Shown piece after piece: positions 8,604 to 18,584 of a DNA stretch of 64,000 bases; the first letter of the stretch is position 1; every line of letters starts with the position of its first letter. A program made the translations under genes and the position numbers. The notes below the pieces were generated by a model. It worked only from the letters and a program-made list of their open reading frames with translations, had not been told where the DNA came from and did no database searches. The stretch comes from UA16 sp042095135 (GTDB lineage Bacteria > Bacteroidota > Bacteroidia > Flavobacteriales_D > Sanyastnellaceae), in contig JBELBV010000002.1 in the NCBI GenBank assembly GCA_042095135.1, positions 1 through 64,000 on the forward strand. Direction: 5' to 3'.

Positions 8604-8635
8604 CGAAAAAAGCCCGTCACAAGACGGGCTTTTTC
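8604..8635. terminator. Bidirectional intrinsic terminator
   Basis: The stem AGCCCGTC / GACGGGCT (8611-8618 and 8623-8630) with an ACAA loop is flanked by an A run on the left and a T run on the right, so it works in both directions. It separates the plus-strand gene ending at 8563 from rpoC ending at 8657 and can serve both. Confidence 0.9.
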
Positions 8636-8656
8636 GTATGCATATGCAGCGATGGT

Positions 8657-11600
8657 TTACGCTTCTGCCTTTTCCTCTGCTGGAGCAAGCTCCAAGTTTG
8701 GACGACGCGTAATCACCTTTTTCTCGGTAAATGCACGGGTTCCCGTTCCAGCAGGGATCAAGTGACCGACGATCACATTCTCCTTCAAACCGTTCAGGAA
8801 ATCCTGTTTTCCACTCACCGCCGCTTCGTTCAAGACTTTTGTGGTCTCTTGGAACGATGCCGCTGAGATAAACGACTTGGTCTGCAAGGATGCACGCGTA
8901 ATGCCCTGCAACAGCGGTCGAGCTGTCGCTGGAATGGCGTCACGGCCTTCGGCCACTGCCATGTCGCGTCGACGGAGCGAGCTGTTCACATCGCGCAATT
9001 GACGCGCTGTGATCATTTGACCCATTCGCAAATCCTCACTGTCTCCTGCATCGGTGATAACAACCATGCCGAAGATGCGATCGTTTTCTTGCATGAAGTC
9101 AGACTTCTCAGCGAATTGCTTCTCGAGGAAACGCGTATCACCGGCGTCTTCGATAACCACCTTCTTCATCATCTGGCGGACAATGACCTCGAAGTGCTTA
9201 TCGTTGATCTTTACCCCCTGAAGGCGGTAAACATCTTGGATTTCATTGACGATGTACTCTTGAACCGCGGTTGGCCCCATCACGTCGAGGATGTCGACAG
9301 GCGTGATGGCTCCATCAGAAAGCGGCATACCGGCTCGGACAAAATCATTGTCCTGAACGAGGATGTGCTTCGAGAGCGGCACCATGTACTTGTAAATGTC
9401 ACCGCGACGTGATTCCACGATGATTTCGCGGTTACCTCGCTTGATCTTGCCGTAGGAAACGATGCCATCCACCTCAGAAACAACAGCTGGGTTGGACGGG
9501 TTACGGGCTTCAAACAATTCCGTCACACGTGGAAGACCCCCTGTGATGTCACCGGACTTACCGGCCACACGTGGAATCTTCGTCAGGATTTGTCCAACTT
9601 TCGCCTCGTCTCCTTCTTTTACGGAGAGGTGAGCGCCTACAGGCAACGAGTACGTCTTCAACACCTCACCCTTCTTGTCGACAATCAGAATCGCAGGGTT
9701 CTTCTTCTTGTCTTTTGTCTCGGTAATGACAATCTCACGGAAACCGGTTTGTTCGTCCAGCTCCTCGCGGTAGGTCACGCCCTCCTCGATCATGTCAAAC
9801 TTGATCAAACCCTTTTCCTCGTTGATGATCACGTTGTTGTAGGGGTCCCATGTGCAAATGGATTCGCCCTTCTTGATCTTGTCACCAGAGAACTTCTGGA
9901 GAATTGAACCGTACGGGAGAATGGTCGCGCTCAAAGCAACACCCGTCTTCGGATCGACCACCTTGAATTCAGAGGAACGTGAAACCACAACGGTTTCTTT
10001 CTCTCCTTCGGCATTGGTTCGGACCACTTCACGCAAATCGTCGATTTCGACAGCCCCGTCAAACTTGACCTTCACCTCGTTTTCATCTGAGATCTTCGAT
10101 GCCGTACCACCTACGTGGAACGTACGCAGCGTCAACTGTGTTCCCGGTTCACCAATGGACTGTGCAGCGATAACACCTACGGCTTCACCCACTTGTACGG
10201 TGCGCGCGGTCGCGAGGTTCTTGCCATAGCACTTCACGCAGACGCCTGACATGGATTCACACGTCAGCACTGAACGCACTTCCACTTCGTCTATGCCCGC
10301 CTCTTCAATGGCCATGGCCGTCGCGTGGTCGATTTCTTGACCGCCCGCAACCAATACCTCACCTGACTTTGGATGAGCAACATCGTTCAGCGATGTGCGG
10401 CCGACGATGCGATCACCAATGCCTTCCGTGATTTCGTCGTTTTTGCGAAGTGGGGTTGCCACCACACCGCGCAACGTCAAGCAATCTTCTTCCGTGATGA
10501 TGACGTCTTGAGCGACGTCCACGAGACGACGAGTCAAGTAACCGGCATCAGCTGTCTTCAAGGCCGTATCCGCCAGACCCTTACGGGCACCGTGCGTCGA
10601 GATGAAGTACTCGAGGATAGAAAGTCCTTCCTTGAAGTTGGAGAGGATCGGGTTCTCAATGATGTCCTGACCGCCCGTCGCTGAAGACTTTTGCGGCTTG
10701 GCCATCAGACCACGCATACCGGAGAGCTGACGAATCTGCTCTTTCGAACCACGTGCACCGGAGTGCATCATCATGTAGATGGAGTTGAACCCTTGCTTAT
10801 CGGTTTCAATGCGATCCATCAAAATGTTGGTCAACTTCGAGTTGGTGTGCGTCCAGATGTCAATGATCTGGTTGTAACGCTCGTTGTTGGTGATGAGACC
10901 CATGTTGTAGTTCTCCATCACCTCCGCCACTTGCTCCGTTGCACGATCAACCAACTTCTCTTTCTCTCCTGGGATGATGACGTCGTTCAAGTTGAATGAC
11001 AATCCACCCTTGAAGGCCATGTAGAATCCCAAGTTCTTGATGTCATCCAAGAATTGCGCCGTACGTGGAACGCTGGTGCTGTTCAAAACGTGCGAGATGA
11101 TGCCACGCAATGACTTTTTGGTAAGGAGCTCATTGATGTAACCGGCCTCCAACGGCACGTGGTCGTTGAATAGAACGCGGCCACACGTGGTCTCGATGAT
11201 GCTAGCGTTTCCGTCGATGTCAACATGACGCATCTTGATCTCAGCGTGCAAGTCAAGCTGGCCTTCTTGGTACGCAATGCGCACTTCTTCCGGGGAGTAG
11301 CAGGTCATGCCCTCGCCCTTTACCGCCTCGTTCTTGGTACCCTTGCGAATCTTGGTCATGTAATACAACCCCAAAACCATGTCCTGCGACGGTACCGCGA
11401 TGGGTGCTCCATTGGCTGGATTGAGGATGTTATGCGATGCCAACATGAGCAACTGCGCTTCCAAGATGGCCGCGCTGCCGAGTGGCAAGTGAACCGCCAT
11501 CTGGTCACCGTCAAAGTCAGCGTTGAATGCTGTACATGCGAGCGGGTGCAACTGGATGGCCTTGCCTTCGATCAACTTCGGCTGGAACGCCTGGATACCC

Positions 11601-12949
11601 AATCGGTGCAGCGTCGGTGCACGGTTGAGCAGTACAGGGTGTCCCTTCATGACGTTTTCGAGGATGTCCCAAACGACAGGTTCCTTGGCATCTACGATTT
11701 TCTTTGCGGACTTCACCGTTTTGACGATGCCTCGCTCAATCATCTTGCGGATGATGAACGGCTTGTACAACTCGGCGGCCATGTTCTTGGGCAGTCCGCA
11801 TTCGTGAAGCTTCAAGTCCGGGCCAACGACGATGACCGAACGTGCAGAGTAGTCCACACGCTTACCGAGCAGGTTTTGACGGAAACGTCCCTGCTTGCCC
11901 TTCAAGCTATCAGAGAGAGACTTGAGGGGACGATTGCTTTCGGTCTTGACGGCGCTGGATTTGCGGCTGTTGTCGAACAAGCTGTCGACCGCTTCCTGGA
12001 GCATGCGCTTCTCGTTGCGTAAGATGACCTCAGGTGCCTTGATCTCGACCAATCGCTTCAAGCGGTTGTTTCGGATGATGACACGGCGGTACAAGTCATT
12101 CAAATCAGACGTTGCGAATCGGCCACCATCAAGTGGAACCAATGGACGCAATTCTGGCGGAATCACCGGAACAACCTTCACGATCATCCACTCGGGCTTG
12201 TTCGTGATGCGTGAATTCGCATCGCGGAAGCTCTCTACCACCTGCAATCGCTTCAAAGCCTCGCTCTTACGCTGCTGAGAAGTCTCCGTGTTTGCCGAGT
12301 GACGCAAGTTGTACGACAACTCATCCAAATCGAGGTTGGCGAGCATGTCGTGCAACGCCTCCGCCCCCATTTTGGCGACGAATTTATTGGGATCCTTGTC
12401 GTCCAGGTACTGGTTTTCCTTCGGGAGGGTCTCGAGAATGTCGAGGTATTCTTCTTCGGTCAAGAAATCATTCACCGCAAGCTCGCTGTCCTCGGGTCCT
12501 TTGGCTATGCCAGGCTGAATGACCACGTAACGCTCGTAGTAGATGATTTGATCCAACTTCTTGGACGGGAGGCCCAAGAGGTAACCAATCTTGTTGGGGA
12601 GGCTCTTGAAGTACCAGATGTGCGCAACAGGCACAACCAATTGGATGTGGCCCATGCGCTCACGACGCACTTTCTTTTCCGTGACCTCCACACCACATCG
12701 GTCGCATACAATGCCTTTGTAGCGAATGCGCTTGTACTTTCCGCAGTGGCATTCGAAATCCTTTACAGGACCGAAGATGCGCTCGCAGAACAAGCCATCA
12801 CGCTCGGGCTTATACGTCCGGTAGTTGATGGTCTCAGGTTTCAACACTTCACCGTGCGACTGCTCGAGAATCATCTCGGGAGACGCCAATGAAATGGTGA
12901 TGGTATTGAAGTCGCTCGAAAGCTGTGTGGGTTGCTTTTGCTGAAACAT
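8657..12949 (-). CDS. rpoC: DNA-directed RNA polymerase subunit beta'
   Basis: The largest catalytic subunit of RNA polymerase (1430 aa). Visible landmarks are the N-terminal zinc site (CHCGKYK and CDRCG, residues about 67-90), the active-site magnesium loop NADFDGDQMAVH (near residue 474), the bridge helix and trigger loop region (GARGSKEQIRQLSGMRGLM) and the second zinc site (CESMSGVCVKCYG). It follows rpoB by 22 bases and is the last gene of the block, ending 22 bases before the bidirectional terminator. The length is normal for Bacteroidota. Confidence 0.99.
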   Translation of the reverse strand: MFQQKQPTQLSSDFNTITISLASPEMILEQSHGEVLKPETINYRTYKPERDGLFCERIFGPVKDFECHCGKYKRIRYKGIVCDRCGVEVTEKKVRRERMGHIQLVVPVAHIWYFKSLPNKIGYLLGLPSKKLDQIIYYERYVVIQPGIAKGPEDSELAVNDFLTEEEYLDILETLPKENQYLDDKDPNKFVAKMGAEALHDMLANLDLDELSYNLRHSANTETSQQRKSEALKRLQVVESFRDANSRITNKPEWMIVKVVPVIPPELRPLVPLDGGRFATSDLNDLYRRVIIRNNRLKRLVEIKAPEVILRNEKRMLQEAVDSLFDNSRKSSAVKTESNRPLKSLSDSLKGKQGRFRQNLLGKRVDYSARSVIVVGPDLKLHECGLPKNMAAELYKPFIIRKMIERGIVKTVKSAKKIVDAKEPVVWDILENVMKGHPVLLNRAPTLHRLGIQAFQPKLIEGKAIQLHPLACTAFNADFDGDQMAVHLPLGSAAILEAQLLMLASHNILNPANGAPIAVPSQDMVLGLYYMTKIRKGTKNEAVKGEGMTCYSPEEVRIAYQEGQLDLHAEIKMRHVDIDGNASIIETTCGRVLFNDHVPLEAGYINELLTKKSLRGIISHVLNSTSVPRTAQFLDDIKNLGFYMAFKGGLSFNLNDVIIPGEKEKLVDRATEQVAEVMENYNMGLITNNERYNQIIDIWTHTNSKLTNILMDRIETDKQGFNSIYMMMHSGARGSKEQIRQLSGMRGLMAKPQKSSATGGQDIIENPILSNFKEGLSILEYFISTHGARKGLADTALKTADAGYLTRRLVDVAQDVIITEEDCLTLRGVVATPLRKNDEITEGIGDRIVGRTSLNDVAHPKSGEVLVAGGQEIDHATAMAIEEAGIDEVEVRSVLTCESMSGVCVKCYGKNLATARTVQVGEAVGVIAAQSIGEPGTQLTLRTFHVGGTASKISDENEVKVKFDGAVEIDDLREVVRTNAEGEKETVVVSRSSEFKVVDPKTGVALSATILPYGSILQKFSGDKIKKGESICTWDPYNNVIINEEKGLIKFDMIEEGVTYREELDEQTGFREIVITETKDKKKNPAILIVDKKGEVLKTYSLPVGAHLSVKEGDEAKVGQILTKIPRVAGKSGDITGGLPRVTELFEARNPSNPAVVSEVDGIVSYGKIKRGNREIIVESRRGDIYKYMVPLSKHILVQDNDFVRAGMPLSDGAITPVDILDVMGPTAVQEYIVNEIQDVYRLQGVKINDKHFEVIVRQMMKKVVIEDAGDTRFLEKQFAEKSDFMQENDRIFGMVVITDAGDSEDLRMGQMITARQLRDVNSSLRRRDMAVAEGRDAIPATARPLLQGITRASLQTKSFISAASFQETTKVLNEAAVSGKQDFLNGLKENVIVGHLIPAGTGTRAFTEKKVITRRPNLELAPAEEKAEA

Positions 12950-12971
12950 GGATAGCTATTCTATGCGGTGA

Positions 12972-15900
12972 TCAATCAAGTGAAATTGTCAAGCCCAAGC
13001 CACGCAATTCGTGGAGCAAGACGTTAAAGGATTCCGGAATTCCTGGTGTCGGCATGTTGTCGCCCTTGACGATGGATTCGTATGCGCGCGCACGGCCCAT
13101 GACGTCGTCGGATTTTACCGTCAGGATCTCTTGGAGGATGTTCGCGGCGCCAAAGGCTTCGAGTGCCCACACCTCCATCTCACCGAATCGCTGACCACCA
13201 AACTGGGCCTTACCGCCCAATGGTTGCTGCGTAATCAACGAGTAAGGTCCAATCGAACGGGCGTGCATCTTGTCATCAACCATGTGGCTCAGCTTGATCA
13301 TGTAAATGATGCCCACTGTGGCTGGCTGGTCGAAACGCTCGCCGGTTCCGCCGTCGTACAAGTACGTGACGCCGCAATCCGGCACACCTGCTTCGTCGGT
13401 GATTTCCGTGATCTGGTCCAAAGAGGCCCCATCGAAAATTGGCGTGGAGTAAGTCGTGCCGAGGTTCATTCCGGCCCAACCCAATACGGTCTCGTAAATC
13501 TGCCCCAAGTTCATACGCGATGGTACACCCAGCGGGTTCAATACGATATCGACTGGCGTTCCATCCTCGAGGAACGGCATGTCCTCTGCGCGAACGATTT
13601 TGGCTACAATGCCCTTGTTTCCGTGACGACCGGCCATCTTATCACCCACCTTCAGCTTGCGCTTCTTGGCGACGTATACCTTGGCCAACTTCACGATGCC
13701 CGTTGGGAGTTCGTCTCCAACGGTCACTTGGAACTTGCGTCGCTTGTACGCGCCGAGTACATCGTTGTACTTCAAGTGGTAGTTGTGCACCACGCGGCGA
13801 ACCAAGGCGCTGTTGTCTGCGTCACGCACCCAACCGTCGCTGTTGATGGTCAAGTAGTCGAGGCTGTTCAAGATTCTCTGGGTGAATTTCACCCCCTTCT
13901 TGACCTGCTCTTCTTTGTAGTAGTTATTGACCCCTTGGCACACTTTTCCGCCAACCAACTTCATCAACTTCTCTACGAGCACCTTCTTGAGTGCTGCTGC
14001 TTCGACGTCGAATTCCTTATCGATGGTTTCCAAGACGGCTTTATCCGCTGCTTTGGACTTGCGGTCCTTGATGGCGCGCGAGAACAACTTCTTTTCGATG
14101 ACGACCCCCTGTCCAGAAGGAGGCATTTTCAATGAAGCGTCCTTAACATCACCGGCCTTGTCACCGAAGATGGCACGCAGAAGTTTCTCCTCTGGGCTCG
14201 GGTCAGACTCGCCTTTAGGCGTAATCTTACCAATAAGAATGTCGCCTTCTTTAACTTCTGCTCCGATACGGATCAATCCGTGCTCATCCAAGTCGGCTGT
14301 GGCCTCCTCGCTGACGTTCGGGATGTCCGCTGTCAACTCTTCCACCCCACGCTTGGTGTCACGCACCTCGAGTACATACTCATCGATGTGTAGCGATGTG
14401 AATACATCTTCGCGTACGACGCGTTCGTTGATCACGATCGCATCCTCGAAGTTGTATCCCTTCCATGGCATGAAGGCCACGCGCATGTTTTGACCCAAGG
14501 CCAATTCGCCTTTATCAGTGGAGTACCCCTCAACGAGGATTTGGCCTTCCTTCACCGCTTGGCCTTTCTCGACCATTGGCTTTAGATTCATGCACGTGCC
14601 TTGGTTGGTGCGCTTGAACTTGGGGATTTCCAAAACGTTTACCGCATTCTCGAACGACACGAGATCGTCCATTTCGTCGCGGGTGTACTTGATGTGTATC
14701 TCGTTAGCATCCACAAACTCAACGATGCCATCCGCTTCAGCACGCAACAAGATACGCGAGTCCTCTGCAACAGCGCGCTCTAAACCGGTGCCAACGATTG
14801 GCGCAACCGGGCGCATCAATGGCACCGCCTGACGCATCATGTTCGATCCCATCAGCGCGCGGTTGGCGTCATCGTGCTCCAAGAATGGAATCAACGAGGC
14901 CGCAATCGAAGCGATTTGGTTCGGTGCAACGTCCATGTAGTGCAACTGATCAGGAGCGACTTGAGGGAAGTCCCCTTCCAAACGCGCCTTCACGATGTTG
15001 TTTTCGAATTTGCCGTCTTTCGTAACGGGCGCATTCGCTTGGGCAATCAGGTTTGAATCCTCATCCTCGGCCGACAAGTAAACGATGTCGTCTGGGCTCG
15101 TGGATACTTTTCCGTTTTCAACTTTCCGGTACGGCGTTTCGATAAAACCGAGGCGATTCACCTTGGCAAACACGCACAGAGAGCTAATCAAACCAATGTT
15201 CGGCCCTTCCGGAGTCTCAATGGTGCAGAGTCGGCCGTAGTGGGTGTAGTGAACGTCACGCACCTCAAAGCCTGCACGCTCACGAGACAGACCACCCGGA
15301 CCGAGTGCGGAAATGCGGCGCTTGTGCGTCACTTCCGACAACGGATTCGTCTGGTCCATAAACTGCGACAGCTGGTTCGTACCGAAGAAGCTGTTGATGA
15401 CGGAGCTCAAAGTCTTGGCATTGATCAAATCGGTCGGCGTGAAGACCTCGTTGTCACGTACATTCATGCGCTCACGGATGGTTCGTGCCATACGCGCCAA
15501 TCCCACGCCAAATTGGCTGTACAATTGCTCCCCTACCGTTCGGATGCGGCGGTTCGACAAGTGGTCGATGTCGTCGACGTCTGCGTTGGAATTCACCAAG
15601 TCCAAGAGGTACTTGATGATGAGGAGGATATCGTCTTTCGTCAGCGTTCGGTCTTGGACGTCCTCTTTGATGTCCAACTTTCGGTTGATGCGGAAACGTC
15701 CCACCTCACCCAAGTCGTAACGCTGCTCGGAGAAAAACAACTTGTCAATCACACCACGTGCCGTGTCCAGGTCTGGTGGCTCAGCATTACGAAGCTGGCG
15801 GTAGATGTACTCCACAGCTTCCTTCTCCGAGTTGGAACTGTCCTTCTGGAGCGTGTTGTAAATGATCGCGTAATCGGCCTGGTTGATGTCTTCCTTGTGC

Positions 15901-16790
15901 AAGATGATGGTCTTGGCACCGGAATCAGTGATGAGCTCGATGTGCTCTTTTTCCAGGATGGTCTCACGGTCGAGCACTACCTCGTTCCGTTCGATGCTCA
16001 CTACTTCACCCGTATCCTCATCAACAAAATCCTCGACCCATGTCTTCAAAACACGCGCGGCCAAGCGGCGACCAATGGCGCGCTTCAAACCCGCTTTCGT
16101 TACCTTCACTTCATCAGCGAGGCTGAAGATGTCCAAGATATCACGGTCGGTTTCGAATCCGATGGCACGCAGTAGCGTGGTCACGGGCAACTTTTTCTTT
16201 CGGTCGATATACGCGTACATCACGCTGTTGATATCGGTCGCGAATTCAATCCAAGAACCCTTAAACGGAATGATTCGTGCACTGTACAATTTTGTACCGT
16301 TCGCGTGGCGGCTCTGACCGAAGAAAACACCAGGTGATCGGTGCAATTGGTTCACAATCACGCGCTCAGCGCCGTTCACTACGAACGAGCCTTGCGGAGT
16401 CATGTAGGGAATGGTCCCCAGGTACACGTCCTGCACGATGGTCTCAAAGTCCTCGTGTTCAGGATCAGTGCAATACAATTTCAGTTTGGCCTTGAGGGGC
16501 ACACTGTATGTCAACCCGCGTTCGATGCACTCATTAATAGAGTAACGAGGGGGGTCGATGAAGTAATCCAAAAACTCCAACACGAATTGGTTTCGCGTAT
16601 CGGTGATTGGAAAGTTTTCACTGAATACCTTAAACAGGCCTTCAGATTCACGGTTCTCCGGGTTGGTTTCCAATTGGAAAAACTCCTGGAAGGAGCGCAA
16701 TTGAATGTCCAAAAAGTCGGGACGTGACAGCGGCAGCTCTACAGATGAGAAGCTGATGCGTTCAGGGGAGTTTGGTTTCACCAGTGTCAT
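12972..16790 (-). CDS. rpoB: DNA-directed RNA polymerase subunit beta
   Basis: The second catalytic subunit of RNA polymerase (1272 aa). The rifampicin pocket reads NQLSQFMDQTNPLSE and then THKRRISALGPGGL, with the residues whose changes usually give resistance in their wild-type form, so sensitivity is expected. Later landmarks are the flap and the C-terminal region KLSHMVDDKMHARSIGPYS. I used the ATG at 16790 (MTLVKPNSPERI); a 9-codon extension to 16817 has no support. A terminator-like hairpin lies between rplL and this gene, so rpoBC output may be set by read-through. Confidence 0.99.
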   Translation of the reverse strand: MTLVKPNSPERISFSSVELPLSRPDFLDIQLRSFQEFFQLETNPENRESEGLFKVFSENFPITDTRNQFVLEFLDYFIDPPRYSINECIERGLTYSVPLKAKLKLYCTDPEHEDFETIVQDVYLGTIPYMTPQGSFVVNGAERVIVNQLHRSPGVFFGQSRHANGTKLYSARIIPFKGSWIEFATDINSVMYAYIDRKKKLPVTTLLRAIGFETDRDILDIFSLADEVKVTKAGLKRAIGRRLAARVLKTWVEDFVDEDTGEVVSIERNEVVLDRETILEKEHIELITDSGAKTIILHKEDINQADYAIIYNTLQKDSSNSEKEAVEYIYRQLRNAEPPDLDTARGVIDKLFFSEQRYDLGEVGRFRINRKLDIKEDVQDRTLTKDDILLIIKYLLDLVNSNADVDDIDHLSNRRIRTVGEQLYSQFGVGLARMARTIRERMNVRDNEVFTPTDLINAKTLSSVINSFFGTNQLSQFMDQTNPLSEVTHKRRISALGPGGLSRERAGFEVRDVHYTHYGRLCTIETPEGPNIGLISSLCVFAKVNRLGFIETPYRKVENGKVSTSPDDIVYLSAEDEDSNLIAQANAPVTKDGKFENNIVKARLEGDFPQVAPDQLHYMDVAPNQIASIAASLIPFLEHDDANRALMGSNMMRQAVPLMRPVAPIVGTGLERAVAEDSRILLRAEADGIVEFVDANEIHIKYTRDEMDDLVSFENAVNVLEIPKFKRTNQGTCMNLKPMVEKGQAVKEGQILVEGYSTDKGELALGQNMRVAFMPWKGYNFEDAIVINERVVREDVFTSLHIDEYVLEVRDTKRGVEELTADIPNVSEEATADLDEHGLIRIGAEVKEGDILIGKITPKGESDPSPEEKLLRAIFGDKAGDVKDASLKMPPSGQGVVIEKKLFSRAIKDRKSKAADKAVLETIDKEFDVEAAALKKVLVEKLMKLVGGKVCQGVNNYYKEEQVKKGVKFTQRILNSLDYLTINSDGWVRDADNSALVRRVVHNYHLKYNDVLGAYKRRKFQVTVGDELPTGIVKLAKVYVAKKRKLKVGDKMAGRHGNKGIVAKIVRAEDMPFLEDGTPVDIVLNPLGVPSRMNLGQIYETVLGWAGMNLGTTYSTPIFDGASLDQITEITDEAGVPDCGVTYLYDGGTGERFDQPATVGIIYMIKLSHMVDDKMHARSIGPYSLITQQPLGGKAQFGGQRFGEMEVWALEAFGAANILQEILTVKSDDVMGRARAYESIVKGDNMPTPGIPESFNVLLHELRGLGLTISLD

Positions 16791-16846
16791 GGTGTGGGGG
16801 TTCTTTGGTGGAAACAAGCAGCGGTGGGTGCAGGTTCAGACAAAGC

Positions 16847-16887
16847 AAAAAAGGTCCGGGTGGGGGACCTGCTCCCCCACCTAGACC
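16847..16887 (-). terminator. Terminator or attenuator between rplL and rpoB
   Basis: On the minus strand a hairpin of two 15-base arms (GGTCTAGGTGGGGGA and TCCCCCACCCGGACC) with a five-base loop is followed at once by six T. Fourteen of the fifteen positions pair (one G-T wobble, one A-C mismatch). This is a strong intrinsic terminator shape lying inside the ribosomal protein / RNA polymerase operon, 23 bases after the rplL stop and about 60 bases before the rpoB ATG. Confidence 0.85.
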
Positions 16888-16909
16888 TGAGATCGGTTAA
16901 AGTATGGGC

Positions 16910-17290
16910 TTACTTAAGCTCAACTTCAGCACCGGCTTCTTCGAGTTGCTTCTTGAGTGCTTCGGCTTCGTCCTTCGCAACTCCTTCCTTTACAGGACCT
17001 GGAGCTCCGTCAACGATTTCCTTCGCCTCCTTCAACCCGAGACCGGTCAGTTCCTTCACAGCCTTAACTACTGCGAGTTTCGCAGCACCTGCAGCGGTGA
17101 GGATTACATCGAATTCAGACTTCTCTTCGGCACCGCCGCCTTCGCCACCGCCGCCAGGGCCAGCAGCAACTGCCACTGCTGCAGCAGCAGGCTCGATTCC
17201 GTATTCGTCTTTCAAAATTTCGGCAAGCTCATTCACCTCCTTTACGGTGAGGTTGACCAAGCTTTCTGCCATTGCTTTCAAATCAGCCAT
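16910..17290 (-). CDS. rplL: 50S ribosomal protein L7/L12
   Basis: The stalk protein of the large ribosomal subunit (126 aa), which recruits and activates translation GTPases. The N-terminal dimerisation domain (about 1-35) is followed by an Ala/Gly-rich hinge (about 36-55, ending in a GGGGEGGG run) and the C-terminal factor-binding domain with GLGLKEAKEIVDGAP. The hinge is more glycine-rich than in most relatives. It lies 43 bases after rplJ and just before the attenuator-like hairpin. Confidence 0.99.
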   Translation of the reverse strand: MADLKAMAESLVNLTVKEVNELAEILKDEYGIEPAAAAVAVAAGPGGGGEGGGAEEKSEFDVILTAAGAAKLAVVKAVKELTGLGLKEAKEIVDGAPGPVKEGVAKDEAEALKKQLEEAGAEVELK

Positions 17291-17333
17291 GATTGTTGAT
17301 TGAATTATTTGGTTCTAAATTGATTGAATGTTG

Positions 17334-17858
17334 TCAAGCACCTCGGGATTCCAAGGCTTTGACCAAACCGGAAATGGTATTGCCACCTGATTGCAACGCG
17401 CCCAAGACATTCTTGGCTGGCGACTGCAACAACGTAACAATCTCGCCCAAAAGCTCTTCCTTCGACTTAATCGAGGTCAGCGCTTCCAGTTGGTTTGCTC
17501 CTACATAGCAGGCTTCTTCTACAAATGCCGCTTTCAGAACAGGCATTTCATGCTTCTTCGCGAATTCCTTGATCAACTTCGCAGGGGCGTTCCCCACATC
17601 GCCAATCATCAAAGCCGTCTGGCCCACGAGGGATCCGTACAACTCCGCGAAATTCTTCTCTTCGACGCGTTCCATGGCCTTGCGAAGAAGGGTATTCTTC
17701 ACAACGCGAACGGTTACGTCTTTCTTGAAGCTTTCTCGGCGCAGTGAAGTGGTCGTTTCTGCATCCATCCCCGAAGCATCGGTGAGGTACACAACGTTCT
17801 TCTCCCGCAATACCTCAGAAAGCTCGTCGATCAATTGATTTTTCTCCTGTCGAGTCAT
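17334..17858 (-). CDS. rplJ: 50S ribosomal protein L10
   Basis: L10 (174 aa) anchors the L7/L12 stalk to 23S rRNA. It begins with the family form MTRQEKNQLIDELSEVL and contains VVKNTLLRKAM. The C-terminal helix that binds L7/L12 dimers follows. Only 11 bases separate it from rplA, which leaves no room for the long autoregulatory leader seen in E. coli. Confidence 0.98.
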   Translation of the reverse strand: MTRQEKNQLIDELSEVLREKNVVYLTDASGMDAETTTSLRRESFKKDVTVRVVKNTLLRKAMERVEEKNFAELYGSLVGQTALMIGDVGNAPAKLIKEFAKKHEMPVLKAAFVEEACYVGANQLEALTSIKSKEELLGEIVTLLQSPAKNVLGALQSGGNTISGLVKALESRGA

Positions 17859-17869
17859 CGTTTTCTAAA

Positions 17870-18565
17870 TTAAGCGGTTGCCGATTTTTGATCTACCTTG
17901 ATTCCAGGTCCCATGGTTGAGCTCAAAACGATGCTCATCATGTAAGTACCCTTCGCTGCAGATGGCTTCAAACGCATCAGGGTGCCGAGCACCTCTGCGG
18001 TATTTTCTTCCAACTTTTTTGCATCGAATGACACCTTGCCAACAGAGGCATGGATGATTCCATACTTGTCGACCTTGAAATCAATCTTTCCAGCTTTCAC
18101 ATCCTGGACAGCCTTTCCAACTTCCATGGTAACGGTTCCGGATTTGGGGTTTGGCATCAAGCCGCGCGGTCCGAGTACTCGGCCCAACGCCCCCACCTTA
18201 CCCATTACTTGGGGAGTGGTAATAATTACATCAATGTCGGTCCAGCCTCCCTTGATCTTGTCAATGTACTCGTCGAGTCCAACGAAATCCGCACCAGCGT
18301 CCTTTGCTTCCTGCTCTTTGTCAGGGTTACAAAGCACGAGCACGCTAACCGACTTACCTGTGCCGTGAGGCAAGGAAACCGTTCCACGTACCATCTGGTT
18401 CGCTTTTCGTGGGTCAACACCGAGTCGCACAGCAATGTCCACTGTAGCGTCGAACTTGACGTTGGAGCACTCCTTCACTAAAGCAGTTGCTTCAGCAAGC
18501 GAGTACACCTTGTCAACGTCGACCTTTTCAGCGTATGCTTTTTGGTTCTTTGTTAATTGTCCCAT
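17870..18565 (-). CDS. rplA: 50S ribosomal protein L1
   Basis: L1 (231 aa) forms the mobile L1 stalk at the E site of the large subunit and in many bacteria represses its own operon. Landmarks are FDATVDIAVRLGVDPRKANQ, LGPRGLMPNPK and GTVT. The length and start are standard. It lies 19 bases after rplK. Confidence 0.99.
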   Translation of the reverse strand: MGQLTKNQKAYAEKVDVDKVYSLAEATALVKECSNVKFDATVDIAVRLGVDPRKANQMVRGTVSLPHGTGKSVSVLVLCNPDKEQEAKDAGADFVGLDEYIDKIKGGWTDIDVIITTPQVMGKVGALGRVLGPRGLMPNPKSGTVTMEVGKAVQDVKAGKIDFKVDKYGIIHASVGKVSFDAKKLEENTAEVLGTLMRLKPSAAKGTYMMSIVLSSTMGPGIKVDQKSATA

Positions 18566-18584
18566 TTTGCGCAGTTATTGACGA

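Noticed and set aside
11225..12022. Plus-strand reading frame of 265 aa opposite rpoC
   Set aside because: It is an antisense shadow of rpoC; its translation has no domain features.
13011..14135. Plus-strand reading frame of 374 aa opposite rpoB
   Set aside because: It lies wholly antisense to a certain rpoB, has no recognisable domain, promoter or family, and is explained by the codon bias of rpoB.
15240..16175. Plus-strand reading frame of 311 aa opposite rpoB
   Set aside because: It is antisense to rpoB and its translation, rich in H, V and L, is typical of a shadow frame.
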